A stretch of DNA of 64,000 nt from Arthrobacter sp. S39. Lineage in GTDB: Bacteria; Actinomycetota; Actinomycetes; Actinomycetales; Micrococcaceae. The stretch spans positions 372,001 through 436,000 of the forward strand of contig NZ_SIHX01000003.1 of the NCBI RefSeq assembly GCF_004320525.1, in the 5' to 3' direction. The translations under genes and the position numbers were made by a program. Below the pieces are notes generated by a model. The model was not told the DNA's origin. It worked only from the letters and a program-made list of their open reading frames with translations, and made no database searches. Shown piece after piece: positions 17,296-26,226 of this stretch (its first letter is position 1; each line of letters begins with the position of its first letter).

Positions 17296-18430
17296 GGTTG
17301 GCGTAGGCGTCGTTGATGTACTCCACCAGCGCTTCCTTCTCCTCCAGCGGCAGGAAGGACGCCTCGGCGGCGTTGAGGGTCAGCTCGAGGAGGTCGTCGA
17401 GGTCGTAGTCGAAGGTTTCCACGAGGAGTTCGAACTCATCGGTCAGGGTGACGCCGCTCATGAGCCGGTTGTCGGTGTTGATAGTCACGTTGAAGCCCAG
17501 CTGGTAGAGCATGTCCAGCGGGTGGCTTTCGATGCCCTCGCCGAAGCCGGCGATCGCTCCGGTCTGGAGGTTGGAGGAGGGGCAGATCTCCAGGGCGATG
17601 CCGCGGTCCCGGATCCAGCTGGAGAGGTCGCCCAGGGTGACCAGGCCGATGCTGTCCTCGTCGCTCTCCGCGTCTTCGTCCTCGAACTCCACCATGATGT
17701 CTTCGGCGATGCGGACGCCATGGCCCAGGCGCAGCGCCCGCCCGTCAACCAGCGCGGACTGGATGCTTTCGAGCCCGGCAGCCTCGCCGGCGTGGACCGT
17801 CGCGGGGAAGTTCTGCTCAGCCAGGTAGGTGAAGGCGTCCTTGAAGCGGGACGGCAGGAAGCCGTCCTCGGCGCCGGCGATGTCGAAGCCCACGGCACCC
17901 TTGTTGCGGTGGCGCACGGCAAGTTCGGCAATCTCCTGGCCACGGTCTGCATGCCGCATGGCGGTAATCAGCTGGCCCACCTGGATCTCGCGTCCGGTCT
18001 CGGCGACGGCGTCAACGCCGGCTTCGAGGCCTTCCTGCACGGCCTCCACCACTTCGTCCAGGGACAGGCCCTTCTGGAGGTGCTGTTCGGGTGCCCAGCG
18101 GACCTCGCCGTACACCACGCCGTCGTCGGCGAGGTCTTCCACGAATTCCTTGGCGACGCGGAACAGTCCTTCCTTGGTCTGCATCACGGCGACCGTGTGG
18201 TCGAACGTCTCCAGGTAGCGGACCAGCGAGCCGGAGTCAGCGGACTCACGGAACCATTCGCCCAGCGCCACGGGATCCGTGGAGGGAAGCGTGTGGCCGA
18301 CGGCCTCGGCCAGTTCGATGATGGTGGCCGGGCGGAGGCCCCCATCCAGGTGGTCGTGGAGGGACACCTTGGGAAGGCTCTTCAGGTCGAAATCGATGGC
18401 AGGGGCAGCGTCAACAATAGGCTCAGTCAC
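17288..18430 (-). CDS. add: adenosine deaminase
   Basis: Deaminates (deoxy)adenosine to (deoxy)inosine in purine salvage. The 380-aa amidohydrolase shows the zinc-binding SLHDHLDGGLRP near residues 20-31, HAGEAAG in mid-protein, and the C-terminal NTDNRLMSGVTLTDE with the catalytic aspartates. The GTG at 18430 is chosen because the protein then starts about 20 residues before the HDHLDGG motif and TAAGGT lies 7 nt upstream, a leaderless arrangement. The open frame extends further 5' into non-homologous sequence. It overlaps mazG by 8 nt and is separated from dedA by 40 nt. With deoA, cdd and the nucleoside importer it makes a nucleoside-use cluster. Confidence 0.95.
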   Translation of the reverse strand: MTEPIVDAAPAIDFDLKSLPKVSLHDHLDGGLRPATIIELAEAVGHTLPSTDPVALGEWFRESADSGSLVRYLETFDHTVAVMQTKEGLFRVAKEFVEDLADDGVVYGEVRWAPEQHLQKGLSLDEVVEAVQEGLEAGVDAVAETGREIQVGQLITAMRHADRGQEIAELAVRHRNKGAVGFDIAGAEDGFLPSRFKDAFTYLAEQNFPATVHAGEAAGLESIQSALVDGRALRLGHGVRIAEDIMVEFEDEDAESDEDSIGLVTLGDLSSWIRDRGIALEICPSSNLQTGAIAGFGEGIESHPLDMLYQLGFNVTINTDNRLMSGVTLTDEFELLVETFDYDLDDLLELTLNAAEASFLPLEEKEALVEYINDAYANLG

Positions 18431-18437
18431 GGTTCCA

Positions 18438-18443
18438 ACCTTA
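18438..18443 (-). promoter_or_regulatory. -10 box of a leaderless promoter (add)
   Basis: TAAGGT on the minus strand, 7 nt before the add GTG, with no Shine-Dalgarno sequence. Confidence 0.5.
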
Positions 18444-18470
18444 GGGTCGGCGGACGCGCAAAGCCAGCCG

Positions 18471-19199
18471 CTATTTTGCCGCCGGATCGCCCTCGCCGGC
18501 AGCTGAGGTGAGAAGGGGTGCCGTCCCCGTGTGGGGAGGCAGCGCGCCGTCATGGCCGCCGTCAAGCCATTCATCCACGACTTCGGCGTCCTTGCGGGCA
18601 AGGTGCTTGTGCCACCAGCGCAGGCCGTGGTCGATCACGATGCCCAGGACGATTGCAAACACCACCGCAATACCGGCGCTCAGGAGCGGGTTGTGATGGA
18701 GCCACGGGAAGGAACTGGCCAGGAGTCCGATGCCGATGGAGTATCCCACCCAGGTGATGCAGGCGAACGCATCGAGGAGGAAGAAGCGGCGGTGCGCAAA
18801 GCCGGTGCTTCCGGCCACATAGTTCACGGCCACCCGGCCCCACGGGATGTAGCGGGCGGTGAAGATCAGGACGGCGCCCCGCTTTTCCAGTTCGTACCTA
18901 GCCCAGCCAAAGGCCTTCTGGACCTTGGGCCGGCGCATCCATTTCCAGCGTTCCAGGCCGATCCTGCGGCCCAGCATAAAGGCCATGTTGTCCCCTGCAA
19001 TGGCGCCGACCAGTGCGGTGATCCCGAGGATCCAGAGGTTCGGCTCGCCGCTGTGGCGGGAGAAAGCTGCCAACGCAACAATGAGGGTCTCGCTGGGGAC
19101 CACCATGGCGAAGCCGTCCACAAAGAAAAACACCAGAAGGACGGGGTAAATCCACCACTGGCCCGCTGCATGGAGCACGGCCTCATTAATAAACTCCAC
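18471..19199 (-). CDS. DedA family membrane protein (copy 1)
   Basis: 242-aa polytopic protein of the DedA/SNARE-associated (VTT-domain) superfamily, whose members are implicated in undecaprenyl-phosphate or phospholipid flipping. Family marks: FFVDGFAMVVPSETLIVALA near 27-46, the glycine-rich GAIAGDNMAFMLGRRIG, and the conserved RYIPWGRVAVNYVAGSTGF motif. The cytosolic C-terminus is long and hydrophilic (about 205-242). GTG at 19199 is preceded by AGGAG at about 10 nt. A second dedA copy lies 178 bp upstream in the same orientation, so this is a tandem paralogue pair. Confidence 0.92.
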   Translation of the reverse strand: MEFINEAVLHAAGQWWIYPVLLVFFFVDGFAMVVPSETLIVALAAFSRHSGEPNLWILGITALVGAIAGDNMAFMLGRRIGLERWKWMRRPKVQKAFGWARYELEKRGAVLIFTARYIPWGRVAVNYVAGSTGFAHRRFFLLDAFACITWVGYSIGIGLLASSFPWLHHNPLLSAGIAVVFAIVLGIVIDHGLRWWHKHLARKDAEVVDEWLDGGHDGALPPHTGTAPLLTSAAGEGDPAAK

Positions 19200-19262
19200 G
19201 CGGGTCTTGCTCCTAGACGAAAAATGACGCAGCCAAAGTGACGGAAATCGCTCTTCAGTGTC

Positions 19263-19300
19263 CCACGGCCAAGGCGTCGTTCGCTACGCCCCGGCCGTGG
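19263..19300 (-). terminator. hairpin between the two dedA genes
   Basis: An 8-bp GC stem (19263-19270 / 19293-19300) with an inner 5-bp stem (GGCGT/ACGCC) lies 78 nt downstream of the copy-2 dedA stop. No T-run follows on the minus strand, so it may be a processing or pausing structure rather than a true terminator. Confidence 0.4.
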
Positions 19301-19377
19301 AAGTACGCTTCCAAATCTAGCGGCGGGAGCGGCGTTCCGTCGTCGTCCTGCGGGCTGATATCCGCAGGGATGAAACG

Positions 19378-20037
19378 TCAGTCCCTGGGCTGAGTCCCGC
19401 CGTCGGCCGAGGCTTCCGGATCCTTCATCCGTTCAACCACCGGCACCCTTCCCCGGATGCGGTTGATGACCAGGTCAACAACAATGCCAAGCGCCACGGC
19501 ACAAACGATGGCGATGACCGCGCCCAGGAAGTGGTTGTTCTCAAACCACTGCCCGAAAAACAGGCCGATCCCCACCGAATAGCTGGCCCATAGGGTGGCG
19601 GAAAGTACCGTCAGTCCGATGAAGCGCAGCCGCGGATAATGCGTCACTCCGGCCGTGAGGTTCACGGCCACCCGGCCGATCGGGATGAACCGCGCCACCA
19701 GGATGAGCGACGCCGGCCGTTTCCGCAGTTCCCCTCCGGCCCACCGGAAGGCGCTCTGCATGCGGGGGCCGCGCATCCAGGACCAGCGGCGTGTTCCTAC
19801 CCTCCGCCCGATGGCGTACGCGATGTTGTCGCCGGAGAAGGCCCCCAGGCCTGCAACCAGCATCAGCAGCCAGGGGTTGGGAACATCCGCGGTGGCAGCC
19901 ACCGCTGCCAGTCCCACCACCACGGATTCACTGGGTATCGGCGGAAAGAAGCCGTCAATAAGGCAGCAGGCCAGGACGAGGAACAGCACCCAGGGCTGCC
20001 CGGCGGCAGCGAGGATGAAATCGTTGATGGCCTGCAT
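19378..20037 (-). CDS. DedA family membrane protein (copy 2)
   Basis: 219-aa DedA/VTT-domain membrane protein and paralogue of the next gene. Shared marks: LIDGFFPPIPSESVVVGLA near 27-45, GAFSGDNIAYAIGRRVG and RFIPIGRVAVNLTAGVTHY. The two proteins align along their full length but differ in their tails. ATG at 20037 lies only 5 nt after the deoA stop, so it is almost certainly co-transcribed with the nucleoside genes. Confidence 0.92.
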   Translation of the reverse strand: MQAINDFILAAAGQPWVLFLVLACCLIDGFFPPIPSESVVVGLAAVAATADVPNPWLLMLVAGLGAFSGDNIAYAIGRRVGTRRWSWMRGPRMQSAFRWAGGELRKRPASLILVARFIPIGRVAVNLTAGVTHYPRLRFIGLTVLSATLWASYSVGIGLFFGQWFENNHFLGAVIAIVCAVALGIVVDLVINRIRGRVPVVERMKDPEASADGGTQPRD

Positions 20038-20042
20038 GGTCT

Positions 20043-21356
20043 TTATGCTATTCGGTCGATGATGAGCTGCCGGGCGGGACGCGATCCTTCCGGAGCGATG
20101 AGCACCGCGTGCTCCAGGGCTTCCTTGGCACGGGCGAACTTCTCCGGAGTGTCCGTAAGGAGCGTCATCAGCGGTTCACCGGCGCGGACCACGGCGCCCG
20201 GTTTGGCGTGCATCCGCACGCCCGCTCCGGCCTGCACGCGGTCTTCCTTGCGGGCCCGGCCGGCGCCGAGGCGCCAGGCCGCAACGCCCACCGACAATGC
20301 GTCGAGCTCTACGAGCACGCCGTCCGCCGGTGCGTAGATGACCTCGGATTCCCTGGCCACCGGCAGCTTGGCCCGAGGATCCCCGCCCTGCGCCTGGATC
20401 ATGCGGTTCCAGACGTCCATGGCCCGGCCGTCCTTGAGGGCCGCCCGGGGATCGGCGTTGTGGATGCCGGCGCATGCCAGCATTTCCTCTGCCAGCCGGA
20501 CGGTGAGTTCGACGACGTCTTCCGGACCGCCGCCGGCCAGGACCTCGACGGATTCCTCCACCTCGATGGCGTTGCCCGCGGTGAGGCCCAGGGGCGTGCT
20601 CATGTTGGTCAGCAGGGCAACGGTGTTGACGCCGGCGTCCTTCCCGAGGGCCACCATGGTCTCGGCCAGTTCCCGGGCCTTCGCCTCGTCCTTCATAAAC
20701 GCGCCACTGCCCACTTTGACGTCGAGGACCAGCGAGCCCGTCCCTTCGGCGATCTTTTTGCTCATGATTGAGGAGGCGATCAGGGGGATCGCTTCCACGG
20801 TGCCGGTGACGTCCCGGAGGGCATAGAGTTTCTTGTCCGCCGGCGCCAGCCCGGCACCGGCCGCGCAGATCACGGCGCCGACGTCCTGCAGCTGGGCCAT
20901 CATCTCCTCGTTGCTCAGGTCCGCACGCCAGCCCGGGATCGACTCCAGTTTGTCCAGCGTGCCGCCGGTGTGGCCCAGGCCGCGGCCGGACAGCTGCGGC
21001 ACCGCAACGCCAAAGACGGCAACGAGGGGTGCCAGCGGCAGGGTGATCTTGTCCCCCACTCCCCCGGTGGAGTGCTTGTCGGATGTGGCCTTCACGCCGC
21101 CGTCGGGACGCCGAAGGCCCGAGAAGTCCATCCGCTCCCCCGAAGCGATCATGGCCGCGGTCCAGCGGGAGATCTCCGCCCGGTCCATGCCGTTGAGCAG
21201 GATGGCCATGTTCAGCGCCGCCATCTGCTCGTCGGCGATCGCACCGCGGGTATAGGCGTCGATGGTCCAGTCGATCTGTTCAGGGCTCAGTACGCCCTTG
21301 TCCCGCTTGATGCGGATGATGTCGACGGCGTCGAACGCGTCAGCTCCTTGTGTCAC
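20043..21356 (-). CDS. deoA: thymidine phosphorylase
   Basis: Cleaves thymidine/deoxyuridine with phosphate to base plus 2-deoxyribose-1-phosphate. The 437-aa protein carries the family signature SGRGLGHTGGTLDKLESIPG near 113-132 and the phosphate-binding SDKHSTGGVGDKI near 83-95. The GTG at 21356 is chosen because GGAGG precedes it at 7 nt and the cdd stop is 2 nt upstream. The open frame runs further 5' only as an overlap of cdd in another frame. Middle of the cdd-deoA-dedA run. Confidence 0.96.
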   Translation of the reverse strand: MTQGADAFDAVDIIRIKRDKGVLSPEQIDWTIDAYTRGAIADEQMAALNMAILLNGMDRAEISRWTAAMIASGERMDFSGLRRPDGGVKATSDKHSTGGVGDKITLPLAPLVAVFGVAVPQLSGRGLGHTGGTLDKLESIPGWRADLSNEEMMAQLQDVGAVICAAGAGLAPADKKLYALRDVTGTVEAIPLIASSIMSKKIAEGTGSLVLDVKVGSGAFMKDEAKARELAETMVALGKDAGVNTVALLTNMSTPLGLTAGNAIEVEESVEVLAGGGPEDVVELTVRLAEEMLACAGIHNADPRAALKDGRAMDVWNRMIQAQGGDPRAKLPVARESEVIYAPADGVLVELDALSVGVAAWRLGAGRARKEDRVQAGAGVRMHAKPGAVVRAGEPLMTLLTDTPEKFARAKEALEHAVLIAPEGSRPARQLIIDRIA

Positions 21357-21358
21357 CT

Positions 21359-21748
21359 TCAGTCCTCCAGGTTTTGGGGGCCAAATGCATCGGGCAGCAC
21401 CTGGTCCATTGTCTTGATGCCTTGGGTGGTCATCAGCTCCATGCCGGGGGCGCGGAATTCGTAGAGCAGCTGGCGGCAGCGGCCGCACGGCATCAGGACC
21501 TGGCCGGCCGCATCCACGCAGTAGAACGCGCGAAGAAGACCGCCGCCCGTCATGTGAAGGTTGCCCACCAGCGCGCACTCGGCGCAGAGCGTGAGCCCGT
21601 AGCTGGCGTTTTCCACGTTGCAGCCGCTGACGATCCGCCCGTCGTCAGTGAGGGCCGCGGCCCCCACCGGGAACTTCGAGTACGGCGCATAAGCATTTCT
21701 CATGGCGTCTACGGCGGCCGCTTCGAGCTCCTGCCAGTCAACGGTCAC
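21359..21748 (-). CDS. cdd: cytidine deaminase
   Basis: Deaminates (deoxy)cytidine to (deoxy)uridine. At 129 aa it matches the tetrameric zinc enzyme: SGCNVENASYGLTLCAECAL supplies the first zinc cysteine and catalytic glutamate (CAE), and MPCGRCRQLLYEF the other two cysteines. The GTG at 21748 begins 5 nt after the permease stop. The longer open frame upstream is an overlap with the permease gene. It channels cytidine imported by the preceding ABC system towards uridine. Confidence 0.95.
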   Translation of the reverse strand: MTVDWQELEAAAVDAMRNAYAPYSKFPVGAAALTDDGRIVSGCNVENASYGLTLCAECALVGNLHMTGGGLLRAFYCVDAAGQVLMPCGRCRQLLYEFRAPGMELMTTQGIKTMDQVLPDAFGPQNLED

Positions 21749-21753
21749 GGCCG

Positions 21754-23082
21754 TCAACCCTTGACATAGGGGATGCCGCTGGCGGCGGGCGGCCTGGACC
21801 GTCCCACCAGCCCCGCGACGGCGAAGACTGTCACCAGGTAGGGCAGCATGGCCATGAACTGGCTGGGCACCGGGGTTCCGATAATGGTCACGATGCTCTG
21901 CAGGTTGTCCGCGAAGCCGAACAGCAGGGCGGCAAAGAAAGCGCCAATGGGGCTCCACCGGCCGAAGATCAGTGCGGCCAGGGCGATGAACCCGCGACCG
22001 CCGGAGATCTCCTTGGTGAAGCTGTCGATCGCCACGAGCGTGAAGAACGATCCACCGATGCCGGCGATGGCGCCGCCGAGGGTGACGTTCCAGAAGCGGG
22101 TGGCGTTGACCTTGATGCCCATGGTGTCGGCCGCCTGCGGGTGTTCGCCCACAGCCCGGACCCTCAGGCCCCATTTGGTCTTGAACAGGCCCAGCCAGAC
22201 CACGATGACGGCGACGTACATCAGGTAGCCCACGAGGGTCTGCTTGAACAGGATGGGCCCGATGATGGGGATCCCGGACAGGACCGGAATTTCGATGTTG
22301 TCCAGGCCTGGCGGCGAATTGAACTGCGCCTTGTTGGCCTGCATGACGGTGCTGAACAGGAAGCCGGTGAGTCCGGACACCAGCACGTTCAGGACAACGC
22401 CCACGATGATCTGGTTGACCAGGTATTTGATGCTGAAGACGGCAAGGACCATGGAGACGACGGCGCCCGCAACAGCTGCGGCCAGCAGGCCCAGTAACGG
22501 GCTCCTGGTCATCGTCGCCACCATGGCGGCGGTGAAGGCACCGCCGAGGAGCTGTCCCTCGATGGCGATGTTCACCACGCCGACGCGCTCACAAAGGACA
22601 CCGGACAGGGACCCGAACACCAGCGGCACGGCAAGGGTGACAGATCCGGCGATGAGGCCCGCGAGCGAAATGCTCGGGGTGCGCGCCCCGCCGACCACCC
22701 AGATCAGGAAGGCCGCAACGAAGAGCACAGTGAACGTGATGGGTAGCCACGCCGGTGCGGCCTGGTCCTTCGTTTTGAGGAACACTGCATACGCTGCCAG
22801 CCCCAGCAGGATCACGGAGAGCACAATGCCGCCAAGGAACGCGGGCACTTCAACGGCGGGGAGCTGGAAGAAGTCACTGTCGGTGGAAATGCCAAACTCG
22901 GCGGTCTGGTTGGGTCCCATAAGGCCAAAAAAGACAAACGCCACGACGCCCAGGAGCGCCAGCAGCACGGGGGTCTTCCAGGTCACGGGCTTGGCTGATT
23001 TAGCCACGCCACTGCCAGTGTCCGGCCGCGGGCTTCCTGGCCCTTTGTTGCCGGGCAGGGGCGATGTTGCCGTTGTGCTCAT
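21754..23082 (-). CDS. nucleoside ABC transporter permease (NupQ/YufQ-like)
   Basis: 442-aa inner-membrane subunit of a BMP-type nucleoside importer. After a Pro/Ser/Gly-rich cytosolic N-terminus (1-35) come about nine to ten hydrophobic segments, including the family segment ERVGVVNIAIEGQLLGGAFT. ATG overlaps the stop of the preceding permease (ATGA). A cdd start lies 5 nt beyond its stop. B. subtilis NupNOPQ is the best functional model. Substrate specificity is inferred from the adjacent salvage enzymes. Confidence 0.9.
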   Translation of the reverse strand: MSTTATSPLPGNKGPGSPRPDTGSGVAKSAKPVTWKTPVLLALLGVVAFVFFGLMGPNQTAEFGISTDSDFFQLPAVEVPAFLGGIVLSVILLGLAAYAVFLKTKDQAAPAWLPITFTVLFVAAFLIWVVGGARTPSISLAGLIAGSVTLAVPLVFGSLSGVLCERVGVVNIAIEGQLLGGAFTAAMVATMTRSPLLGLLAAAVAGAVVSMVLAVFSIKYLVNQIIVGVVLNVLVSGLTGFLFSTVMQANKAQFNSPPGLDNIEIPVLSGIPIIGPILFKQTLVGYLMYVAVIVVWLGLFKTKWGLRVRAVGEHPQAADTMGIKVNATRFWNVTLGGAIAGIGGSFFTLVAIDSFTKEISGGRGFIALAALIFGRWSPIGAFFAALLFGFADNLQSIVTIIGTPVPSQFMAMLPYLVTVFAVAGLVGRSRPPAASGIPYVKG

Positions 23083-24452
23083 GCTGCACCTCCGGTGGCT
23101 GCGGCCTTCTGGGACGTTCCGGCGGCTGCCGGCTTCCTGCGGCGCGGATTCAGCCCGAAGACTGCCCGCACCAGCGGCGGAGCCGCGATGAAGAGGACGA
23201 TCAGGGACTGGACCACCAGGACGATGTCGATGGGGGTGCCCGTCTGGATCTGCATCTGGACGGCTCCGGCGCGGAAGGCGCCGAACAGCAGGCCGGCAGC
23301 GAAGGTGCCCCACGGCGTCGAACGTCCCAGCAATGCAACGGTGATGGCGTCAAAGCCGTACGTCGCGGCCACCCCGTCGGTGAGGACCTTTTCCGTGCCC
23401 GCCACCTGGGCGACGCCGGACATTCCGGCGAGTGCGCCGGCGATGGCCATCACTAGGATGGTGGAGCGGGATACGTTGATGCCGGCCGTCTGGGCAGCCT
23501 TGGGATTGGCGCCGACAGCCCGGAATTCAAAGCCCACCGTGGACCGGCTCAGCAGCCACCAGACGAGGACCGTGGCGGCGATGGCCAGTACGAACCCAAG
23601 GTGCAGGCGGTACTGCGTGCCGAGGATCTGCGGGTACACGGCATTGGGGTCCAGGATGGGCGAAATCGGATTCGAATCCCCCGGGCGCTGGAAAGCAGGC
23701 GTGTTCAGCAGGTACCGCAGGAAGTACAGCGCGATGTAGTTGAACATGATGGTGAGGATGACCTCGTGCGCGCCGGTCCGCGCTTTGAGGAGCCCCACGA
23801 GCCCGCCCCAGAGCGCGCCGCCGACGATGCCGGCGACGAGGACCAGCAGCAGGTGCAGCCCCAAAGGAAGGTCCAGGGCGAAACCCACCCAGGCGGCGAG
23901 GATGCCCGCCATGATGATCTGGCCCTGCGCACCGATGTTGAACAGCCCCGCCCGGAACGCCAGTGCCACGCCGAGGCCCGCTGTGATGAGCGGCGTGGCG
24001 ATGGTCAGGGTTTCCATGAACGGCGCGAACTGGACGCCCACGCTGGAGCCGCGGGGGTTGAAGATGGACCCTTGGAAAAGGGCGATGTAGGAGCCGGTGG
24101 CAGCGTTCCAGACAGCGGTCAGGAAGTCCGCAGGCCGGGCAAAAAGATAGGCGGAGGTTCGTCCCACCTGTTCGTCGGTGCTGGCGATCAGGAGCCCGCC
24201 AATGATCAGGGCCAGGAAGACAGCCAGGATCGAAACCATGCCGTTGCCGGTGAAGATCTTCCGGACGAGAGTGTCTGGACCGCCTGGCAGTTTGCCGCTC
24301 TGCGCGGTGGCTGGCACCGCCGAGGGCTCCATGGCTCCTCCGGCCGTGTCCAGGGCGACGACGGCGGCCGTCTCCTCGGCGGCGGGGGTTGCCCCGCGTG
24401 GTTTGTCGGGATGCAGGTCAGCCTCGTGTTTGCGGGGATCCTTCTCAGACAT
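23079..24452 (-). CDS. nucleoside ABC transporter permease (NupP/YufP-like)
   Basis: 457-aa permease, partner of the next gene. A charged and Ala/Pro-rich N-terminal tail of about 70 residues precedes about nine hydrophobic segments. The segment FRAGLFNIGAQGQIIMAGIL is typical of the BMP-associated permease family. ATG at 24452 has AAGGAGG at ideal spacing and overlaps the ATPase stop by 8 nt. Confidence 0.9.
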   Translation of the reverse strand: MSEKDPRKHEADLHPDKPRGATPAAEETAAVVALDTAGGAMEPSAVPATAQSGKLPGGPDTLVRKIFTGNGMVSILAVFLALIIGGLLIASTDEQVGRTSAYLFARPADFLTAVWNAATGSYIALFQGSIFNPRGSSVGVQFAPFMETLTIATPLITAGLGVALAFRAGLFNIGAQGQIIMAGILAAWVGFALDLPLGLHLLLVLVAGIVGGALWGGLVGLLKARTGAHEVILTIMFNYIALYFLRYLLNTPAFQRPGDSNPISPILDPNAVYPQILGTQYRLHLGFVLAIAATVLVWWLLSRSTVGFEFRAVGANPKAAQTAGINVSRSTILVMAIAGALAGMSGVAQVAGTEKVLTDGVAATYGFDAITVALLGRSTPWGTFAAGLLFGAFRAGAVQMQIQTGTPIDIVLVVQSLIVLFIAAPPLVRAVFGLNPRRRKPAAAGTSQKAAATGGAA

Positions 24453-26061
24453 GGTCGCCTCCTTCGGCGCTGGCGGTGGAGGTCCGCGGGGTCTCAGGCG
24501 TGTCCGGGCCTGGGCGGGTCTTTTCCGCGCTGCCTGCAGGCGCAGCGTCCTCCGGCGCGATCCCGGCCATCATCAGTCCCAGGACGTCGCGGCCGGTTCC
24601 GGCCGGCACGATGCCCACGAGCTTGCCTTTGTAGAGGACAGCAATCCGGTCAGCCAGCTCCATGACCTCGTCCAGTTCGGTGGACACGATGAGAACGGGC
24701 GTGCCATGGTCCCGTTCGGCCACGATCCGTTTGTGCAGGAACTCGATGGACCCGACGTCCACACCACGGGTGGGCTGGGAGGCAATGAAGAGGCGCAGCG
24801 GCCGGGAGAGCTCCCGTGCCATCACGACTTTCTGCTGGTTGCCGCCGGACAGCGTACCGGCGGCCAGCAGGCCCGAGGGCGTGCGGACGTCGAACTCATC
24901 GATCCGCGTCCTGGCGTTCTCCAGGACCTTCGCCGGGCTCATGCTGATCCCCTTGGCGAACGGGGGCTGGTCGTAACGGTCCAGGATGAGATTCTCGGCG
25001 ATCGAGAACGTGCCGATGAGGCCGTCAACGGACCTGTCTTCCGGGACGAAGCCGACACCGGAGTTGAGCACATCCTTCACGCTGCGGCCAACGAGTTCCT
25101 CGCCGTCCAGGAGGATGGAGCCATGGACGCGGTCCTGCAGGCCAAGGATCGCCTCGGTCAGCTCGGTCTGGCCGTTGCCCTGGACTCCGGCGACGGCCAA
25201 GATCTCACCGCGCGCAATGTCGAAGCTGATGCCGTCCACCACGTGCTGGCCGGTGGGCGAAACCACCGTGAGGTCGCTGACCTGGAACGTTTTCTCCTGG
25301 GGTTTGGCCGGGGCCTTGTCCAAGGTGAGGCTGACGGCGCGGCCGACCATCAGGGAGGCGAGTTCGTTCGTGGACGCCTCCGGGGTGGCAGTTCCCACCA
25401 CCTTGCCGCGCCGGATCACGGTGATGGTGTCCGAAACGGCTTTCACCTCGCGCAGTTTGTGCGAGATGAAGACAATCGAGGTGCCGCTGCTCTTGAGCTG
25501 GCGCATGATGTCCAGCAGCTCATCGGTGTCCTGGGGTGTGAGCACCGCCGTCGGCTCATCGAGGATGAGGACCCGGGCGTCGCGGACCAGGGCCTTGATG
25601 ATTTCGACCCGCTGCTGTACTCCCACCGGAAGGTCCTCCACCAGGGCGTCGGGGTCGACGTCGAACCCGTAGCGGTCCGAGATCTCCTTGATCTTGCGCC
25701 GGGTGTCGTCCAGGTTCAGGAAGCCGCCTGCTTTGGTGGACTCGGCCCCAAGGGCCACATTCTCGGCCACGGTAAACACTGGAACGAGCATAAAGTGCTG
25801 GTGCACCATGCCGATGCCGGCGGCCATGGCGTCGCCGGGGCCACGGAAGGAGACCGGCTTGTCGTCTATGAGGATTTCGCCCTCAGTGGGCTCGTAAAGC
25901 CCGTACAGAACATTCATCAGGGTGGATTTGCCGGCGCCGTTCTCGCCCAGCAGACAGTGGATCTGTCCGGGTTCAACCACCACGTCAATGTGATCGTTGG
26001 CGAGCAGGGAGCCGAAACGTTTGGTGATCCCTCTGAGTTCAAGTTTCAAAACTCTGACCAA
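24445..26061 (-). CDS. nucleoside ABC transporter ATP-binding protein (NupO/YufO-like, double ABC)
   Basis: 538 aa with two tandem ABC domains, as in sugar/nucleoside importers of the RbsA/NupO class. The first has Walker [10 protein letters not shown] near 38-46, a Q-loop MVHQHFMLVPVFTV and Walker [15 protein letters not shown]; its signature segment (PVGVQQR) is degenerate. The second has a degenerate Walker A (AGVQGNGQTEL), as is normal for this class, and signature LSGGNQQK. The start is a TTG at 26061 or 26049; neither has a strong ribosome site. It is separated from bmp by a terminator-like hairpin, so full-operon transcripts depend on read-through or a local promoter. Confidence 0.9.
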   Translation of the reverse strand: MVRVLKLELRGITKRFGSLLANDHIDVVVEPGQIHCLLGENGAGKSTLMNVLYGLYEPTEGEILIDDKPVSFRGPGDAMAAGIGMVHQHFMLVPVFTVAENVALGAESTKAGGFLNLDDTRRKIKEISDRYGFDVDPDALVEDLPVGVQQRVEIIKALVRDARVLILDEPTAVLTPQDTDELLDIMRQLKSSGTSIVFISHKLREVKAVSDTITVIRRGKVVGTATPEASTNELASLMVGRAVSLTLDKAPAKPQEKTFQVSDLTVVSPTGQHVVDGISFDIARGEILAVAGVQGNGQTELTEAILGLQDRVHGSILLDGEELVGRSVKDVLNSGVGFVPEDRSVDGLIGTFSIAENLILDRYDQPPFAKGISMSPAKVLENARTRIDEFDVRTPSGLLAAGTLSGGNQQKVVMARELSRPLRLFIASQPTRGVDVGSIEFLHKRIVAERDHGTPVLIVSTELDEVMELADRIAVLYKGKLVGIVPAGTGRDVLGLMMAGIAPEDAAPAGSAEKTRPGPDTPETPRTSTASAEGGDHV

Positions 26062-26165
26062 TCTCGAAGCGTCCGTATACCGACCGGACGGATAGGTGGC
26101 TGCAGGACCAGCCTAGTGCCTGCAGTCGTGGGTTGAGCGGGCTCATTGACGTCAAACGGGCGCCA

Positions 26166-26216
26166 ATAAAAAGCGCCACCGCCCGGCCAGTCGATGACCA
26201 TCCGGGGGTGGCGCTT
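26166..26216 (-). terminator. hairpin plus T-run between bmp and the ATPase gene
   Basis: On the minus strand the stem AAGCGCCACC.CCCGG pairs across 26171-26216 with one bulged base and is followed by TTTTTATTGG. It lies 11 nt after the bmp stop, inside a transporter operon. A partial terminator here would keep the binding protein in excess over the membrane subunits. Confidence 0.75.
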
Positions 26217-26226
26217 AGTGGGATGA

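Noticed and set aside
21359..22174. A 271-codon frame with cdd as its C-terminal half
   Set aside because: The upstream half is an out-of-frame overlap with the nucleoside permease. The GTG at 21748, just after the permease stop, gives a normal 129-aa enzyme.
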